64,000 bases of DNA, from the NCBI RefSeq assembly GCF_015910445.1, contig NZ_CP048882.1:4957501-5021500 (forward strand), written 5' to 3'. The position numbers and the translations under genes are program-made. Positions 11,070-22,799 of this stretch are shown here, one piece after another. Within the stretch, counting starts at the first letter, position 1, and each line of letters opens with the position of its first letter. Source of the stretch: Streptomyces bathyalis. GTDB taxonomy: Bacteria > Actinomycetota > Actinomycetes > Streptomycetales > Streptomycetaceae. A model generated the notes under the pieces. It saw only the letters and a list, made by a program, of their open reading frames with translations. It was not told the DNA's origin and searched no databases.

Positions 11070-13106
11070 ATGACCCGGAACGGCTCCGTCCAGCAGCACA
11101 CCGGTGTGGACGGAGCCGCGGCACAAGAGTCCGAAATGTCCACTTTCCGGCGCTTGTGGCGAAGTGGAGCGCTCTTCTCGGAAGGGCTGCTCCTCGAGGG
11201 CACCACCGGGCCGCGCGCACATCCCGCGGTCCGCTTCTTCATCCGATGGGTCCGCCGTCCGCTGCTGCCCGTACTGCGGCTGTGGCGGCGGAACATCCAG
11301 CTGCGCGTCGTCGCGGCGACGCTCCTGATGTCACTCGGCGTGGTGCTGCTGCTCGGCATCGTCGTCATCGGGCAGGTGCGCAACGGCCTGCTCGACGCCA
11401 AGGAGAAGACGGCCCAGAGCCAGGCTGCGGGCGGTTTCGCGGCCGCCCAGGAGATGGCCGACAGTGCGGGGAGTGGCCGCAGCGGCGAGGGTCAGGGCCG
11501 ACCGGGCAGCGGAGGCCGCAGCACGCAGAACACCGGCACCTGGCTGAACAACCTCGTGGAACAGCTGGCGAGCGGCGGCCAGGGCGTCTACTCCGTCGTC
11601 GCGCTCGGCTCGCAGAACGACGAGTCCCCGTTCCTGGGCAACGGACGTTCCACGACGCGCGGGCCGCGCGCCTCCGGCGACATCCGTCCCGAGGAGAGCA
11701 TCCCCGCCGACCTGCGCAGAGCCCTGGACAAGCAGCCAGGCACCCATCAGCGCTACGCCAAGGTCTACCGCCAGGACGGCAGCAGCACGGCCGGGCTCAT
11801 CGTCGGCAAGCGGCTCAACGACGCCGGCGGGGCGCCGTACCAGATGTACTACGTCTTCCCCTTCACGCTCGAGGAGGAGTCGCTCAACCTCGTCAAGGGC
11901 ACGCTGGCCACGGCCGGAGTGTTCGTCGTCGTCCTGCTGGGTGCGATCGCATGGCTGGTGGTGAGGCAGGTCGTCACGCCCGTGCGGATGGCCGCCGGAA
12001 TCTCCGAGCGTCTGGCGGCCGGGCGGCTCCAGGAGCGGATGAAGGTCACGGGCGAGGACGACATCGCCAGGCTGGGCGAGTCCTTCAACAAGATGGCGCA
12101 GAACCTCCAGGTGAAGATCCAGCAGCTGGAGGAGCTCTCCCGCATGCAGCGCCGCTTCGTCTCCGACGTCTCCCACGAGCTGCGCACACCGCTCACCACG
12201 GTCCGCATGGCCGCGGACGTGATCCACGAGGCGCGGGACGAGTTCGACCCCGCCACATCGCGTTCCGCGGAGCTCCTGCTCGGGCAGCTCGACCGGTTCG
12301 AGTCACTGCTCGGCGACCTGCTGGAGATCAGCCGCTTCGACGCGGGAGCGGCCAACCTCGAGGCCGACCCGATCGACCTGCGCGACATCGTCCGCCGCGT
12401 CGTCGACGGGTGCGAACCGCTCGCCGACCGCAAGGGCAGCCGCGTCCTGGTGCGCGGCGACGAGAAGCCCGTGATCGCGGAGGCGGACGGGCGCCGCATC
12501 GAGCGGGTGCTGCGCAACCTCGTCGACAACGCCATAGAGCACGGGGAGGGCCACGACGTCGTGGTCAGGCTGGCTTCCGGCGGCGGAGCGGTCGCGGTCG
12601 CCGTACGGGACTACGGCGTCGGGCTCAGCAGCGGCGAGGCGGAGCGGGTCTTCAACCGCTTCTGGCGGGCCGACCCGGCGCGGGCCCGTACGACAGGTGG
12701 CTCCGGCCTCGGCCTGTCCATCGCGCTCGAGGACGCACGGCTGCACGGCGGGTGGCTTCAGGTGTGGGGCGCTCCGGGAGGCGGCTCGCAGTTCCGTCTC
12801 ACGCTGCCGTCCGCGGCGGGCGAGACGCTGCGCTCCTCGCCGATCCCGCTCCAGCCGGCGGATGCCCGCCGCAGGCGTGCGGCGGACGGGCAGCGGGCCC
12901 GTCAGGGCATGGTTCCGGCCCAGGGGCGGCAAGGAACGGCGTCCCGGGCGGACGCGGCGGAGGCACCGGCGCCGGTGCCGGCCCCGAAGTCCGTCCCGAC
13001 CGGAGCGGCCGGCGGGCAGCCCGCGTCAGCATCCACGCTCGCCGCGCCGCGCTCCACCGCTTCCGGTACCGACGACGAGCCGAAGGGCGAGGACGGAGAA
13101 CGGTGA
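11070..13106 (+). CDS. mtrB: Sensor histidine kinase MtrB
   Basis: A 678-residue membrane sensor kinase. A basic cytoplasmic N terminus precedes TM1 (about 80-102); an extracytoplasmic sensor region (about 103-275) is rich in Ser/Gly; TM2 is about 277-299, HAMP about 300-352, and HisKA has the phospho-His in SDVSHELRTPLTT (His369). The HATPase domain shows NLVDNAIEHGEG, DYGVGLS and GGSGLGLSIA. A tail of about 80 residues rich in Ala/Pro/Arg follows and is probably disordered. MtrB phosphorylates MtrA; LpqB, encoded next, is the lipoprotein modulator of the system. One base separates it from mtrA. Confidence 0.96.
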   Translation: MTRNGSVQQHTGVDGAAAQESEMSTFRRLWRSGALFSEGLLLEGTTGPRAHPAVRFFIRWVRRPLLPVLRLWRRNIQLRVVAATLLMSLGVVLLLGIVVIGQVRNGLLDAKEKTAQSQAAGGFAAAQEMADSAGSGRSGEGQGRPGSGGRSTQNTGTWLNNLVEQLASGGQGVYSVVALGSQNDESPFLGNGRSTTRGPRASGDIRPEESIPADLRRALDKQPGTHQRYAKVYRQDGSSTAGLIVGKRLNDAGGAPYQMYYVFPFTLEEESLNLVKGTLATAGVFVVVLLGAIAWLVVRQVVTPVRMAAGISERLAAGRLQERMKVTGEDDIARLGESFNKMAQNLQVKIQQLEELSRMQRRFVSDVSHELRTPLTTVRMAADVIHEARDEFDPATSRSAELLLGQLDRFESLLGDLLEISRFDAGAANLEADPIDLRDIVRRVVDGCEPLADRKGSRVLVRGDEKPVIAEADGRRIERVLRNLVDNAIEHGEGHDVVVRLASGGGAVAVAVRDYGVGLSSGEAERVFNRFWRADPARARTTGGSGLGLSIALEDARLHGGWLQVWGAPGGGSQFRLTLPSAAGETLRSSPIPLQPADARRRRAADGQRARQGMVPAQGRQGTASRADAAEAPAPVPAPKSVPTGAAGGQPASASTLAAPRSTASGTDDEPKGEDGER

Positions 13107-14938
13107 TGGGTGCTGAGCGGCGAAGGCGCGGCTGCCGGGCTGCGGCGATCCAGCTGACCGCGGTCGCCCTGCTGCTGTCGGGCTGCGCTTCCATGCCGGA
13201 CGACGGCACCGTCGATCACGTCGATTCCTCGCACCGCGCCGACTCCGACTCGCAGGTGCGCGTCTTCGGCGTGAGCCCGCAGAAGGGCGAGAAGCCGCAG
13301 CAGATCGTCCGCGGCTTCCTCGAGGCGACGACGAGCGACGAGGCTGCCTTCTCGACGGCGAAGGAATATCTCACCGACGGGGCGGCCGGCCACTGGGATC
13401 CCTTCGCCAGTACGAGCGTCGTCTCGGGAGGACCCAGCCCCGGCAACGCACGGGAGGACACGAGCGGCGGCAAAGGCTTCACCGTCCAGGTGACCGGCAC
13501 CCGCGTCGCCGAGGTCGATGCCGGTCACTCCTATTCCCCCGTCGCCGGCGACTACGCCAAGGGCTTCCACCTGTCCAAGGAGGACGGGGAGTGGCGGATC
13601 GACCGGCTCCCCGACGGGCTGGTGCTCGGCGAGTCCGACTTCCAGCGCATCTACCGCCCGATAAACAACTATTACTACGCGGAGCTGGGCGGCGACTCGG
13701 AGTCGATCACGGGCGGCAAGGACGTCCTGGTCGCAGATCCGGTCTTCCTGCGCCGGCGGATAGACCCCGTCACGGCGACGGTCGAGGCGCTTCTGGCGGG
13801 TCCGACCGGCTGGATCGACCCGGTGGTTCGCTCGTCCTTCCCCCAGGGTTCGCGGCTGGCTCGCGGTCAGCGTCTGTCGCTGGACGACGCCGGAGCGCTG
13901 ACCGTACGGCTCAACTCGAAGGCCACCAGGGTTCACGAGCGACGCTGCGTGCGCATGGCGGCCCAGGTGCTGCACTCGGTGCAGGACCAGGCGTCGGCGA
14001 AGGTCAGCAAGGTGACGCTCGCCGGTCCCGACGGCAGGACCCGGTGCGAGCGCACGCGCGAGCAGGCGGAGGACAACGAGCCGGGGCGGCTCAACGGCCG
14101 TGCGTCAGCCCAGTATTTCGTCGACGGCGATCACCGCGTCTCCTCCTTCGAGGAAGGAAGTGAGGACCCGAGGCCGGTCGAAGGAGCGCTCGGCAAGGGC
14201 GAGACGGAGATGGGCGCCGTGGCGGTCAACCGTGCCGAACAGGAGGGTGCGGCGGTCTCCCGCGCCCGCCGCTCTCTGTATGTCGCACGCCTCACGGAGG
14301 GCGCCGAGCTGGGTGAGCCCGTGCTGACGAGCAAGGCGAAGCGCGAGAACGAACGGCTGACAGCGCCCAGTTGGGACGGTCTCGGCGACCTGTGGGTCGC
14401 GGACCGCGACCCGGACGACCCGCGTCTGCTGCGCCTGGCCGGGGGCAAGGAGAAGCCCGACGAGGTCGATGTGCCGGATCTGGCCAAGGGGGAGCGGATC
14501 GAGTCGCTCCGGATCGCGTCGGACGGTGTACGGATCGCGCTGCACATACGGCAGAAGGACGGGTCGCGGACGCTGAGGCTGGGCCGCGTCCAGCGCGGGG
14601 GGACGGCCGACGATCCGCAGGTGAGGGTCACCGCCCTGCGACCTCTCGCCCCGCAGTTCGAGGATGTCGCGGCGATGTCCTGGGCGGGCGGCAGCCGACT
14701 GGTGGTCGTCGGGCGCGAGTCCGGCAGCGTGCAGCAGATGCAGTACATCGAGACCGACGGCTCGGCGTCGGACCAGCCGACCCTTCCCGGCATCAACGAC
14801 GTGACGGGCGTGGCCGCTTCGGAGGACGAGAGCAAGCCGCTGCTGGCCGACTCGGAGGACGGCATCGTACGGCTGCCCCCGGACGCCAACTGGAAGACAC
14901 TGACGGACAGCGGCACGAGCCCCGCCTACCCCGGCTAG
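13106..14938 (+). CDS. lpqB: Lipoprotein LpqB, modulator of MtrAB
   Basis: A 610-residue secreted lipoprotein. The signal peptide ends in a lipobox LLSGC with Cys27 as the lipidated residue. A GerMN-like region follows (about 180-330), then the LpqB beta-propeller-type C-terminal part. In mycobacteria LpqB binds the extracellular part of MtrB and affects its phosphorylation; the same operon order suggests the same here. I chose the ATG that overlaps the last base of the mtrB stop (TGATG), 7 bases after GGAG; the in-frame GTG one codon upstream is a possible alternative. Confidence 0.93.
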   Translation: MGAERRRRGCRAAAIQLTAVALLLSGCASMPDDGTVDHVDSSHRADSDSQVRVFGVSPQKGEKPQQIVRGFLEATTSDEAAFSTAKEYLTDGAAGHWDPFASTSVVSGGPSPGNAREDTSGGKGFTVQVTGTRVAEVDAGHSYSPVAGDYAKGFHLSKEDGEWRIDRLPDGLVLGESDFQRIYRPINNYYYAELGGDSESITGGKDVLVADPVFLRRRIDPVTATVEALLAGPTGWIDPVVRSSFPQGSRLARGQRLSLDDAGALTVRLNSKATRVHERRCVRMAAQVLHSVQDQASAKVSKVTLAGPDGRTRCERTREQAEDNEPGRLNGRASAQYFVDGDHRVSSFEEGSEDPRPVEGALGKGETEMGAVAVNRAEQEGAAVSRARRSLYVARLTEGAELGEPVLTSKAKRENERLTAPSWDGLGDLWVADRDPDDPRLLRLAGGKEKPDEVDVPDLAKGERIESLRIASDGVRIALHIRQKDGSRTLRLGRVQRGGTADDPQVRVTALRPLAPQFEDVAAMSWAGGSRLVVVGRESGSVQQMQYIETDGSASDQPTLPGINDVTGVAASEDESKPLLADSEDGIVRLPPDANWKTLTDSGTSPAYPG

Positions 14939-15012
14939 GCATCCGTTTGCCCTGTTCCGCGAGTTATCCACAGGCCTGGCGGGCGGTCGCCGCCGCTGGG
15001 AAAGTGGTCGAC

Positions 15013-15747
15013 ATGCGGGAGTTGTTGCAGGGGCTCCAGCAGGAACTCGCAGGGTTGGTGCTTCCGTCCAGTTGCGCCGGGTGCGGACTGCCCGGGGTGC
15101 GCGGGGACTTGTGCGCGCGGTGCGGCGGGGCCGTTGCGGGCGCTCGGCCGAGTCGGGTGCGCCCCTGGCCTGTTCCGCACGGGCTTCCCCGTGTGTACGC
15201 GGCGGTGCCGTACGTCGGAGGGGCGCGGGCGGTGCTTCTTGCCCACAAGGAGCGCGGGGCGCTGCGGCTGGCCCGTCCGCTCGGCGGACTGCTGGCAGCC
15301 GCGGTGCGTGAAGCGCGCGTACATGTGCGGAGAACAGCCGGGAAGGGGGAGGGGGAAGAACAGAATGGGCCGCTGACACTCGTGCCGGTGCCGTCGGCGA
15401 GGCTCGCGGTGGCTGGCCGTGGGCATGACCCGGTGCGCCGTGTCGCCTTGGCGGCAGCCCGTGAGCTGCGCAGGGAAGGACTGCCCACCCGCGTGCTGGC
15501 TGTGCTCAGGCAGAGACGCACGGTGGCCGACCAGGCGGGGCTGACGGCGCGGCAGCGGGCGGTGAACGTCAGTGGCGCGCTGGAGTTGGTGCCGCGCAGT
15601 GGAAAGCTGCTGGCCAGAGGGGAGTCGCTGCTGGTCGACGATGTGATGACGACAGGTGCGTCGCTGGCCGAGGCGGCTCGCGCCCTCGCAGAGGGACCAT
15701 GGAAGGTGAACGCGGCAGCCGTTGTCGCGTTCAGGCCGAAAACCTGA
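15013..15747 (+). CDS. ComF family phosphoribosyltransferase-like protein
   Basis: A 244-residue ComF-type protein. A four-Cys zinc ribbon is visible at the N terminus (Cys21, Cys24, Cys34, Cys37 in CAGCGLPGVRGDLCARC), followed by the ALLAHKERG-like region and the PRPP-binding loop LLVDDVMTTGAS at about 206-217. ComF acts in DNA uptake in competent bacteria; in streptomycetes, which are not known to be naturally competent, its role is unclear. It lies 74 bp after lpqB in the same direction and could be read through from it. Confidence 0.92.
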   Translation: MRELLQGLQQELAGLVLPSSCAGCGLPGVRGDLCARCGGAVAGARPSRVRPWPVPHGLPRVYAAVPYVGGARAVLLAHKERGALRLARPLGGLLAAAVREARVHVRRTAGKGEGEEQNGPLTLVPVPSARLAVAGRGHDPVRRVALAAARELRREGLPTRVLAVLRQRRTVADQAGLTARQRAVNVSGALELVPRSGKLLARGESLLVDDVMTTGASLAEAARALAEGPWKVNAAAVVAFRPKT

Positions 15748-15994
15748 GAAGACCGCCTGGGAAAGCTGCGAACAATTACCAGACATCAAGTGCCATCGAG
15801 GGTCGTTGTCGCAAATTGATACCTGAACGTAGGTACGTGCCAGTAGGGGGTGCCCAGCATCCTCTGGTGGAGGTACGTTCGAGGTGGGGTGACGATCTTC
15901 CCCCAGGGGGAGAAGGAGGTGAAAGTCGCAAGCCGAGGTTCCGGAGGCTGGCGGCAATAGGCAGGCCCTGCCTCCGGTGTCAGTGCACAAAGGA

Positions 15995-16025
15995 GGCACT
16001 CCGCATCCCTATGGCGGAGTGCTCC
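15995..16025 (+). promoter_or_regulatory. Stem-loop in the hpf leader
   Basis: CACTCCGC (15997-16004) pairs with GCGGAGTG, with flanking GGAG and CTCC able to extend the stem past a one-base bulge. An AGGAGG sequence (15991-15996) overlaps the left arm. The structure ends about 17 bases before the hpf GTG codon. It could act as a translation control structure or as an RNA end; the role is not known. Confidence 0.5.
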
Positions 16026-16041
16026 GGGAACGGAGTTCTGC

Positions 16042-16737
16042 GTGGACATCGTCGTCAAGGGCCGCAAGACAGAGGTGCCTGAGAGGTTCCGCAAGCACGT
16101 GGCCGAGAAGCTGGCGAAGATCCAGAAGCTCGACGGAAAGGTGATCAACCTGGATGTCGAGGTGTGCAAGGAACACAATCCCCGGCAGGCGGACCGTTCC
16201 GAGAGGGTGGAGATCACGCTCCGCACTCGCGGGCCGGTCATTCGTGCGGAGGCAGCGGCCTCCGATCCCTACGCTGCGCTGGACCTGGCAGTAGGAAAGC
16301 TCGAGGCGCGACTCCGCAAGCAGCACGACAAGCGCCGGGTTCACCGTGGAGGGAGCCGCGCGCCGATCAGCGTCGCGGCAGCCACAGCACACCTCGCGGC
16401 AGAACTCAACGGACAACTCGACGCCGCAGCGGAACCCGCACCGGCAAAGACCGAAGAGAAGCCGATGACCACCAGGGTGGGCCCCCTCGAAGTCCAGGGC
16501 GACGGACCTCTCGTCGTCCGCGAGAAGACCCACCCCGCCGCGCCGATGGCTTTGGACCAGGCTCTTTACGAAATGGAGTTGATCGGCCACGACTTCTATC
16601 TCTTCGTCGACTCCGAGACCAAGCAGCCCAGCGTCGTCTACCGTCGGCACGGCTACGACTACGGCGTGATTCATCTGGACCCGGATCCGTTCGCTGTGGA
16701 CCCGCCTCCTGAAGCCGGCGGCGCACTTGGTGGCTGA
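16042..16737 (+). CDS. hpf: Long-form ribosome hibernation promoting factor
   Basis: A 231-residue long HPF. The N-terminal domain (about 1-100, MDIVVKGRKTEVPERFRKHVAEKLAKIQKLDGKV in outline) binds the small subunit; a variable linker (about 110-165) follows; the C-terminal dimerisation domain (about 170-225, ALYEMELIGHDFYLFVDSETKQPSVVYRRHGYDYGVIHLDP in outline) makes 100S ribosome dimers. Start is GTG with GGAG 6 bases upstream. It is alone after an unusually structured 294-bp gap downstream of comF and is followed by a strong hairpin. Long HPF in actinobacteria is commonly stress or stationary-phase induced. Confidence 0.95.
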   Translation: MDIVVKGRKTEVPERFRKHVAEKLAKIQKLDGKVINLDVEVCKEHNPRQADRSERVEITLRTRGPVIRAEAAASDPYAALDLAVGKLEARLRKQHDKRRVHRGGSRAPISVAAATAHLAAELNGQLDAAAEPAPAKTEEKPMTTRVGPLEVQGDGPLVVREKTHPAAPMALDQALYEMELIGHDFYLFVDSETKQPSVVYRRHGYDYGVIHLDPDPFAVDPPPEAGGALGG

Positions 16738-16757
16738 CCGCTCGGAACCGTTGAGAC

Positions 16758-16797
16758 CGCGCCCCCGCGCCGGGTCGAGAACTCGGCCGGGGGCGCG
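16758..16797 (+). terminator. Terminator after hpf
   Basis: A 10-bp GC stem (CGCGCCCCCG with CGGGGGCGCG) encloses a loop with a further short stem. It begins 20 bases after the hpf stop. There is no U tract, as is usual in streptomycetes. Confidence 0.65.
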
Positions 16798-16878
16798 AAC
16801 GTGGAATTATGGCCTCACTCGTCAACCTGTGCCCTGTGCAGCGCGGTTGGCGCGGCATAGCCTGCAGGGGGAGGATTG

Positions 16879-17634
16879 ATGGCGGAAAGCTTCGGGCCTG
16901 TGATGCCCATGGCGGAAGCGCACCCGGTACGGGATGCGTTGGAGAACGGTGCCCCGCATGAGCGGCAGCAGCCGGAGCCGATCCGTGTGCTCGTCGTGGA
17001 CGACCACGAACTCTTCCGGCGCGGACTGGAGATCGTCCTCGCTCAGGAGGAGGACATCCAGGTCGTCGGCGAGGCGGGAGACGGGGCCGAAGCCGTCGAG
17101 AAGGCCGCCGACCTGCTGCCCGACATCGTGCTGATGGATGTCCGGATGCCCAAGCGCGGTGGCATCGAGGCATGCACCTCCATCAAGGAGGTGGCGCCCA
17201 GCGCGAAGATCATCATGCTGACGATCAGCGACGAGGAAGCCGACCTCTACGACGCCATCAAGGCCGGCGCCACCGGCTATCTCCTCAAGGAGATCTCCAC
17301 GGACGAGGTGTCGGCGGCGATCCGCGCGGTGGCCGACGGCCAGTCCCAGATCAGCCCGTCGATGGCCGCGAAGCTGCTCACCGAGTTCAAGTCGATGATC
17401 CAGCGCACCGACGAGAGCAAGCTCGTACCGGCTCCGAAGCTGACCGACCGAGAGCTGGAAGTGCTCAAGCTCGTGGCGACCGGCATGAACAACCGCGACA
17501 TCGCGAAAGAGCTCTTCATCAGCGAGAACACCGTCAAGAACCACGTGCGCAACATCCTGGAGAAGCTCCAGCTCCACTCACGCATGGAAGCCGTGGTCTA
17601 CGCGATGCGGGAGAAGATCCTGGAGATCCGCTGA
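16879..17634 (+). CDS. Orphan NarL/LuxR-type response regulator
   Basis: A 251-residue regulator. An N-terminal extension of about 34 residues precedes the receiver domain (VLVVDDHELFRRGLEIVL, acidic pair at 41-42, phosphoacceptor Asp87 in IVLMDVRMP, conserved Lys near 140 in GYLLKE). A LuxR-type HTH lies at about 188-248 (LTDRELEVLKLVATGMNNRDIAKELFISENTVKNHV region). No sensor kinase is encoded nearby, so its signal is unknown. I use ATG rather than the TTG one codon earlier; both follow a GGGGGAGGA ribosome binding site. The gene is placed as in other streptomycetes, between hpf and an AlkX-like gene. Confidence 0.92.
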   Translation: MAESFGPVMPMAEAHPVRDALENGAPHERQQPEPIRVLVVDDHELFRRGLEIVLAQEEDIQVVGEAGDGAEAVEKAADLLPDIVLMDVRMPKRGGIEACTSIKEVAPSAKIIMLTISDEEADLYDAIKAGATGYLLKEISTDEVSAAIRAVADGQSQISPSMAAKLLTEFKSMIQRTDESKLVPAPKLTDRELEVLKLVATGMNNRDIAKELFISENTVKNHVRNILEKLQLHSRMEAVVYAMREKILEIR

Positions 17635-17731
17635 CCTCGCCCCTCTGGGCGGTCCGGCTCCCGCAATCAGCGGTCTGCGCACGGCGGCTCGGCGCTCCCG
17701 AGAAACCCGGCACCACTGGCCGGGGGCCCGT

Positions 17732-18910
17732 TCACGCCCCTTCGGGGCCGTCCGTCAGGGCGTGAGCCAGCGCTTCCGCGAGCTTCGCGTCGTCGCAGCG
17801 CTCCACCCGCACCTCTTCGCAGCCGACCCAGGAAGCCGCCTCCCAGAGAGCCTTCGCCATCGGCGCGACCGCCTTCCGGCCGGCCATGGAGACCTGGCGG
17901 GCCAGCAGGGTGTTGCCCTCCCGCCCCGGGTCGACCCGGCCCAGCAGCTTGCCGCCGGAGAGCAGCGGCATCGCGAAGTAGCCGTGTATCCGCTTCGGCT
18001 TGGGCACGTACGCCTCGAGCCTGTGCGTGAAGTCGAATATCCGCTGCGTACGCGGCCTGTCCCAGACCAGGGAGTCGAACGGCGAGAGCAGCGTCGTACG
18101 GTGACGCCCCCGTGGTGGGGACTCGAGCACCGCAGGGTCGGCCCAGGCGGGCTTGCCCCAGCCCTCGACCTGGACGGGCACCAGATCCGTGTCAGGAAGC
18201 ACCGCGTCCACCTGCTCACCCTTGAGCCGGTGGTAGTCCGCGAGGTCGGCGCGCGTCGCGACGCCCATCGCCGCCCCGGCCTGGGCCACGAGGCGCCGCA
18301 TGCACTCGTGGTCGTCGATGTCGTCGTGCAGCAGCTCGTCCGGGATGGCGCGCTCGGCGAGGTCGTAGACTCGCTTCCAGCCGCGCCGCTCGGTGCAGAC
18401 CACCTCGCCCGTGTCGAGAAGCCACTCCACGGCGATCTTCGTCTCGGACCAGTCGAACCACTCGCCGCCGTTCTTCCCGCCGCCCAGCTCCGTGGTGGTC
18501 AGCGGACCGTCGGCCTTGAGCCTGTCCCGCACGACTGCGCAGGCCGCCTCCCGGTCCTCCAGAATGTGCCACCGGTGCCCCCGCGCACGCCGCTCACGGC
18601 GCCGGAAGGCGAAGTGCGGCCACTCCTCGACGGGCAGGATGCAGGCCGCGTGCGACCAGTATTCGAAGCTGTGGCCGCCCGTCCAGTACGCCGACTCGAC
18701 GGCGGAGCGGCCGACGGCGCCCAGCCGCGCGTACGGAACGAGTTCGTGCGAGCGGGCCAGAACAGAGATGGTGTCCAACTGGACGGCGCCCAGGCGCCGC
18801 AGCACTCCGCGTACTCCCGCACGCCTGTCCGGCGCGCCCAGCAGCCCCTGCGCCGCGAGGGCGATCCGCCGGGCCTCGTCGGCGGAGAGCGACACATCCA
18901 CAGTCGTCAT
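17732..18910 (-). CDS. YcaQ/AlkX-like winged-helix DNA glycosylase family protein
   Basis: A 392-residue member of the HTH_42 winged-helix family (AlkZ/AlkX/YcaQ). The N-terminal conserved block GAVQLDTISVLARSHELV carries a Q-x-D motif (Gln44-Leu45-Asp46), the catalytic signature of the AlkX (YcaQ) branch rather than the Q-x-Q of AlkZ. Further conserved blocks are FEYWSHAACILP, TLLSPFDSLVWDRPRTQRIFDF and RIHGYFAMPLL. Characterised members unhook interstrand DNA crosslinks or remove bulky N-alkyl purines, so protection against alkylators is likely. It stands alone, converging on the response regulator gene. ATG start; the family match covers the whole length. Confidence 0.9.
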   Translation of the reverse strand: MTTVDVSLSADEARRIALAAQGLLGAPDRRAGVRGVLRRLGAVQLDTISVLARSHELVPYARLGAVGRSAVESAYWTGGHSFEYWSHAACILPVEEWPHFAFRRRERRARGHRWHILEDREAACAVVRDRLKADGPLTTTELGGGKNGGEWFDWSETKIAVEWLLDTGEVVCTERRGWKRVYDLAERAIPDELLHDDIDDHECMRRLVAQAGAAMGVATRADLADYHRLKGEQVDAVLPDTDLVPVQVEGWGKPAWADPAVLESPPRGRHRTTLLSPFDSLVWDRPRTQRIFDFTHRLEAYVPKPKRIHGYFAMPLLSGGKLLGRVDPGREGNTLLARQVSMAGRKAVAPMAKALWEAASWVGCEEVRVERCDDAKLAEALAHALTDGPEGA

Positions 18911-19031
18911 GCCGCAGAACGATAGACGCCCCCACTGACACCCGGACCGGGCGGGCGAAACCGGCGCACCGGATCAGAGCCGCCGATCTCCCTGCAGGAA
19001 CCGGCCATCGAGGGCGGATCGCCCGCCCGCC

Positions 19032-19634
19032 TCAGCTGTCGGCGACCAGACGCGCGGCGGCGGGCAGATACGGCGTCTCCATCTGCCGCCCCAGATCGGT
19101 GGGCAGCAGCGTCGCGACCCACGCGTCCCTCCTCGTGCCGCGATGGGCGACCCGCGCGCGCTGCGTCCCCTCCATCACGAATCCCAGCCGCAGGGCCACG
19201 GCCCGCGACGCCACGTTCCCCACCTCCGCCACCCACTCCAGGCGCTCCGCCTTGAGGGTCGAGAACGCCCAGTCGATCACTGCGCGGCCGGCCTCCACCG
19301 TGTAGCCCTTGCCGCGGTGCTCCTTGACGGTCCAGTACCCGAGCTCCGCCTGCCGTTCAGGAGTGTGCAGCTGGGCCAGCCGCACCAGGCCCATCGAGCC
19401 GACAAGGCCACCCGATTTCGTGAAGACGCCGAAGTTGTACATCGTGTCGTCCCGCCAACCCGCCCGGCTGGCACCGAATACGAAGTCCTCCGCGTCCTTG
19501 CGCCCGTACGGATCCGGCACGGGTATCCAGCGCACGATCTCCGGGTCCTGGCAGGCCGCCCGGACCGGTTCCACGTCTCTCTCGTCCAGGGGACGCAGCA
19601 AGAGGCGTTCGGTGGTGAGGGTGGTGGGCTCCAT
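19032..19634 (-). CDS. GNAT family N-acetyltransferase (RimJ/RimL type)
   Basis: A 200-residue acetyltransferase. The start TERLLLRPLDERDVEPVRAACQDPEIVRWIPVP is typical of RimJ/RimL-like GNATs, and the acetyl-CoA loop is visible as EHRGKGYTVEAGRAVIDWAF, followed by NVASRAVALRLGFVMEGTQRA. Substrate unknown; candidates are a ribosomal-protein N terminus or a small amine. It is divergent from secA with 200 bp between the starts. ATG chosen at MEPTTL; the longer open frame crosses the secA promoter region. Confidence 0.92.
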   Translation of the reverse strand: MEPTTLTTERLLLRPLDERDVEPVRAACQDPEIVRWIPVPDPYGRKDAEDFVFGASRAGWRDDTMYNFGVFTKSGGLVGSMGLVRLAQLHTPERQAELGYWTVKEHRGKGYTVEAGRAVIDWAFSTLKAERLEWVAEVGNVASRAVALRLGFVMEGTQRARVAHRGTRRDAWVATLLPTDLGRQMETPYLPAAARLVADS

Positions 19635-19730
19635 GGAGTGATTGTGCCTCCGGGCCCCGCGCCCGGCCGGGCGATTTCCGACCGGCCGCCCGCGGCGGCA
19701 CCTTCCAGCGCTCCGGACCGTTAGGGGTAC

Positions 19731-19756
19731 AGGGGCGTACGTCCCTCGCATACGAT
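19731..19756 (+). promoter_or_regulatory. Possible secA promoter with imperfect palindrome
   Basis: A 16-bp near-palindrome (AGGGGCGTACGTCCCT, 7 of 8 positions symmetric) lies four bases upstream of a TACGAT -10-like hexamer, about 80 bases before the secA GTG. No clear -35 is seen. Promoter activity is inferred. Confidence 0.35.
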
Positions 19757-19834
19757 GGCCGGTGCGGCGGCGACCGTATCGCCGTGTCCGCGCACTGACC
19801 GTGCCAGGTTCGACCGGCAAGGAGCCACCCTAAA

Positions 19835-22666
<2,832 letters not shown>

Positions 22667-22700
22667 ACCGCTGCCGCTGACGGCACACATTTGCAGGACT

Positions 22701-22729
22701 GCGCCCCGCCGGACCTTCCGGCGGGGCGC
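22701..22729 (+). terminator. Terminator after secA
   Basis: A 13-bp inverted repeat (GCGCCCCGCCGGA with TCCGGCGGGGCGC) with a 3-nt loop, 34 bases after the secA stop; no U tract. Confidence 0.75.
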
Positions 22730-22799
22730 AGCGCTGTCCGCGTCCGGCGGAGCGGGGCGGTGCCCGGGGCCGGAACCGGCGGAGCGCGGCGCGCAGGAG

